NCBI GenBank assembly: GCA_003024985.2
Contig: PXIH01S0009249.1
Direction: 5' to 3' (one strand)
DNA: 11,753 nt
Source: Euperipatoides rowelli
Taxonomy: Eukaryota; Onychophora; Udeonychophora; Euonychophora; Peripatopsidae
Position numbers and translations under genes: made by a program. The notes under the pieces were generated by a model that was not told the origin of the DNA, ran no database searches, and was given only the letters and a program-made list of their open reading frames with translations. Within the stretch, counting starts at the first letter, position 1; every line of letters starts with the position of its first letter. This document shows, piece after piece, positions 10,930 to 11,753 of the stretch.

Positions 10930-11110
10930 ACTGTCGTCATTGGCAACTTGTTCTAATTTTTTTTGACAGATGTCAATTCAACATATCACGTGCAGTAATC
11001 ATCTATTTCTATAGCTTGTTCTAAAGCTAGATTGATATTGGTCAGTTTAATATATTAATATCTCGAGATACACTGTAAGTGGGTGGGGAAATAAGAAGCA
11101 ACCACGTGAC
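10930..11110. promoter_or_regulatory. Candidate intronic regulatory module
   Basis: Within 180 bases there are two perfect CACGTG E-boxes (10987..10992 and 11103..11108), TGACAGATGTCA (10964..10975, one base from the palindromic site known for MEIS/TGIF homeodomain dimers), the 12-base palindrome TATCTCGAGATA (11059..11070), two ATTGG boxes (10940 and 11038) and GTGGGTGGGG (11080..11089, a KLF/Sp-like box). About 0.4 CACGTG would be expected in the whole window at this composition. The motifs are seen; enhancer activity is inference. Confidence 0.3.
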
Positions 11111-11476
11111 AACAAGTTTTTAACGTTAAAATCTCTGACAATTTTGTTTGGGAAAGGGCAAAATAAAAATTAGATTTTAAATATTTCTCAATGAGAATAA
11201 ACATTCTTGTTGGAAAAATTTATTTTTAAAACATTCCTATGTTTAAAATAATTAATTTATTGCCTTTTTTTTCTTTTTTTGTGAATTTATTTCTATTACG
11301 AGATGTCTAATTATCTAAATGCTATAACATTGCTCATATTATAAGCGTTTTTCAATCATGATGGCTCCACCCAAAGGTCTGTTTGAAAATATTTTTAGTA
11401 TTAAATCATCAAAAGATTAGGCATATTTGATTTGAAAAAAAAAATGTTTCTGGCTAGCTTGATAGTAAATAAGACA

Positions 11477-11490
11477 GGGGGGAGGGGAGG
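11477..11490 (+). other. G-rich tract (G6-A-G4-A-G2)
   Basis: GGGGGGAGGGGAGG stands out in an A+T-rich setting. It could support a two-tetrad or bulged G-quadruplex on the plus strand, but it does not meet the strict four-runs-of-three rule with separate loops. A similar tract on the other strand lies at 4447..4459 (C6-T-C6). Confidence 0.5.
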
Positions 11491-11753
11491 TCATTTAACT
11501 TTACAATCATTATAACTTTCTCGAAATTCTAAAATTCATTGCAGTTTAAAGGTCAAATGTAACGGATTTTTTAATTTTTTTTATTATTATTGATTTGCAA
11601 AGATAATTACTATAAAAAAAAATTCTAATGGAAATTTTTTTTTTAAAATGCATAAAAAAAAAGTTATTTAAAAGATAAAATTAAGACTAATGCTATAATA
11701 AGTCTGAGATTACAATTTGAAGATTCCACATTTTTTTGGGGGTCTGAGATTAA

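Larger units (their letters stand above)
10226..11753. other. Intronic stretch without recognised genes
   Basis: A+T-rich intron holding the second half of a small dispersed repeat (10730..10750), a hairpin ACAACAAA-TCTTG-TTTGTTGT at 10883..10903, a patch of regulatory-type motifs at 10930..11110, a G-rich tract at 11477..11490 and a repeated GTCTGAGATTA at the window end (11702 and 11742). No coding exon was recognised. Confidence 0.6.

Overview
This is a eukaryotic, almost certainly animal, genomic window. By eye it is roughly three-quarters A+T or slightly more, with long A and T runs, and it is essentially all non-coding. No bacterial, viral or organellar gene organisation is visible. Single N bases at 103, 319 and 4925 indicate a draft assembly.

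The one supported gene feature is a 105-base internal coding exon on the minus strand (1716..1820). It has a clean 3' splice acceptor on its upstream side and a GT donor on its downstream side. Its translation matches the SURP-domain core of U2SURP (SR140), a U2 snRNP-associated splicing protein. No neighbouring U2SURP exon could be found on the minus strand. The rest of the window is therefore read as two partial introns of that gene: at least 9.9 kb upstream in transcription (1821..11753) and at least 1.7 kb downstream (1..1715). Introns of this size and base composition suggest an A+T-rich animal genome of moderate or large size. The species cannot be fixed from the sequence. Words such as TATAGGCCTA, CTACATGTAG and AACAAGAGGGCCC remind me of marine invertebrate genomes, but this is only a weak hint.

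The introns hold the following, from low to high coordinates: a 12-bp-stem inverted repeat at 66..97; a hairpin-rich cluster of TACTGTA/TACAGTA words at 1450..1545; G-runs just upstream of the exon's acceptor (1853..1865); a degenerate minisatellite of about 25 bp at 5484..5800; five CCAAT boxes at 7847..8055; a perfect 11-bp-stem palindrome at 8617..8639; a truncated hAT-type non-autonomous element with an internal 24-bp tandem duplication at about 10047..10225; and a less A+T-rich patch at 10930..11110 with two CACGTG E-boxes, a TGACAGATGTCA site and a TATCTCGAGATA palindrome, which could be an intronic regulatory module. The heptamer TACAGTA/TACTGTA occurs 20 times, about seven times expectation.

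I see no undescribed multi-gene system. The open frames of 60 to 90 codons elsewhere are of a length expected by chance in 11.7 kb of this composition.
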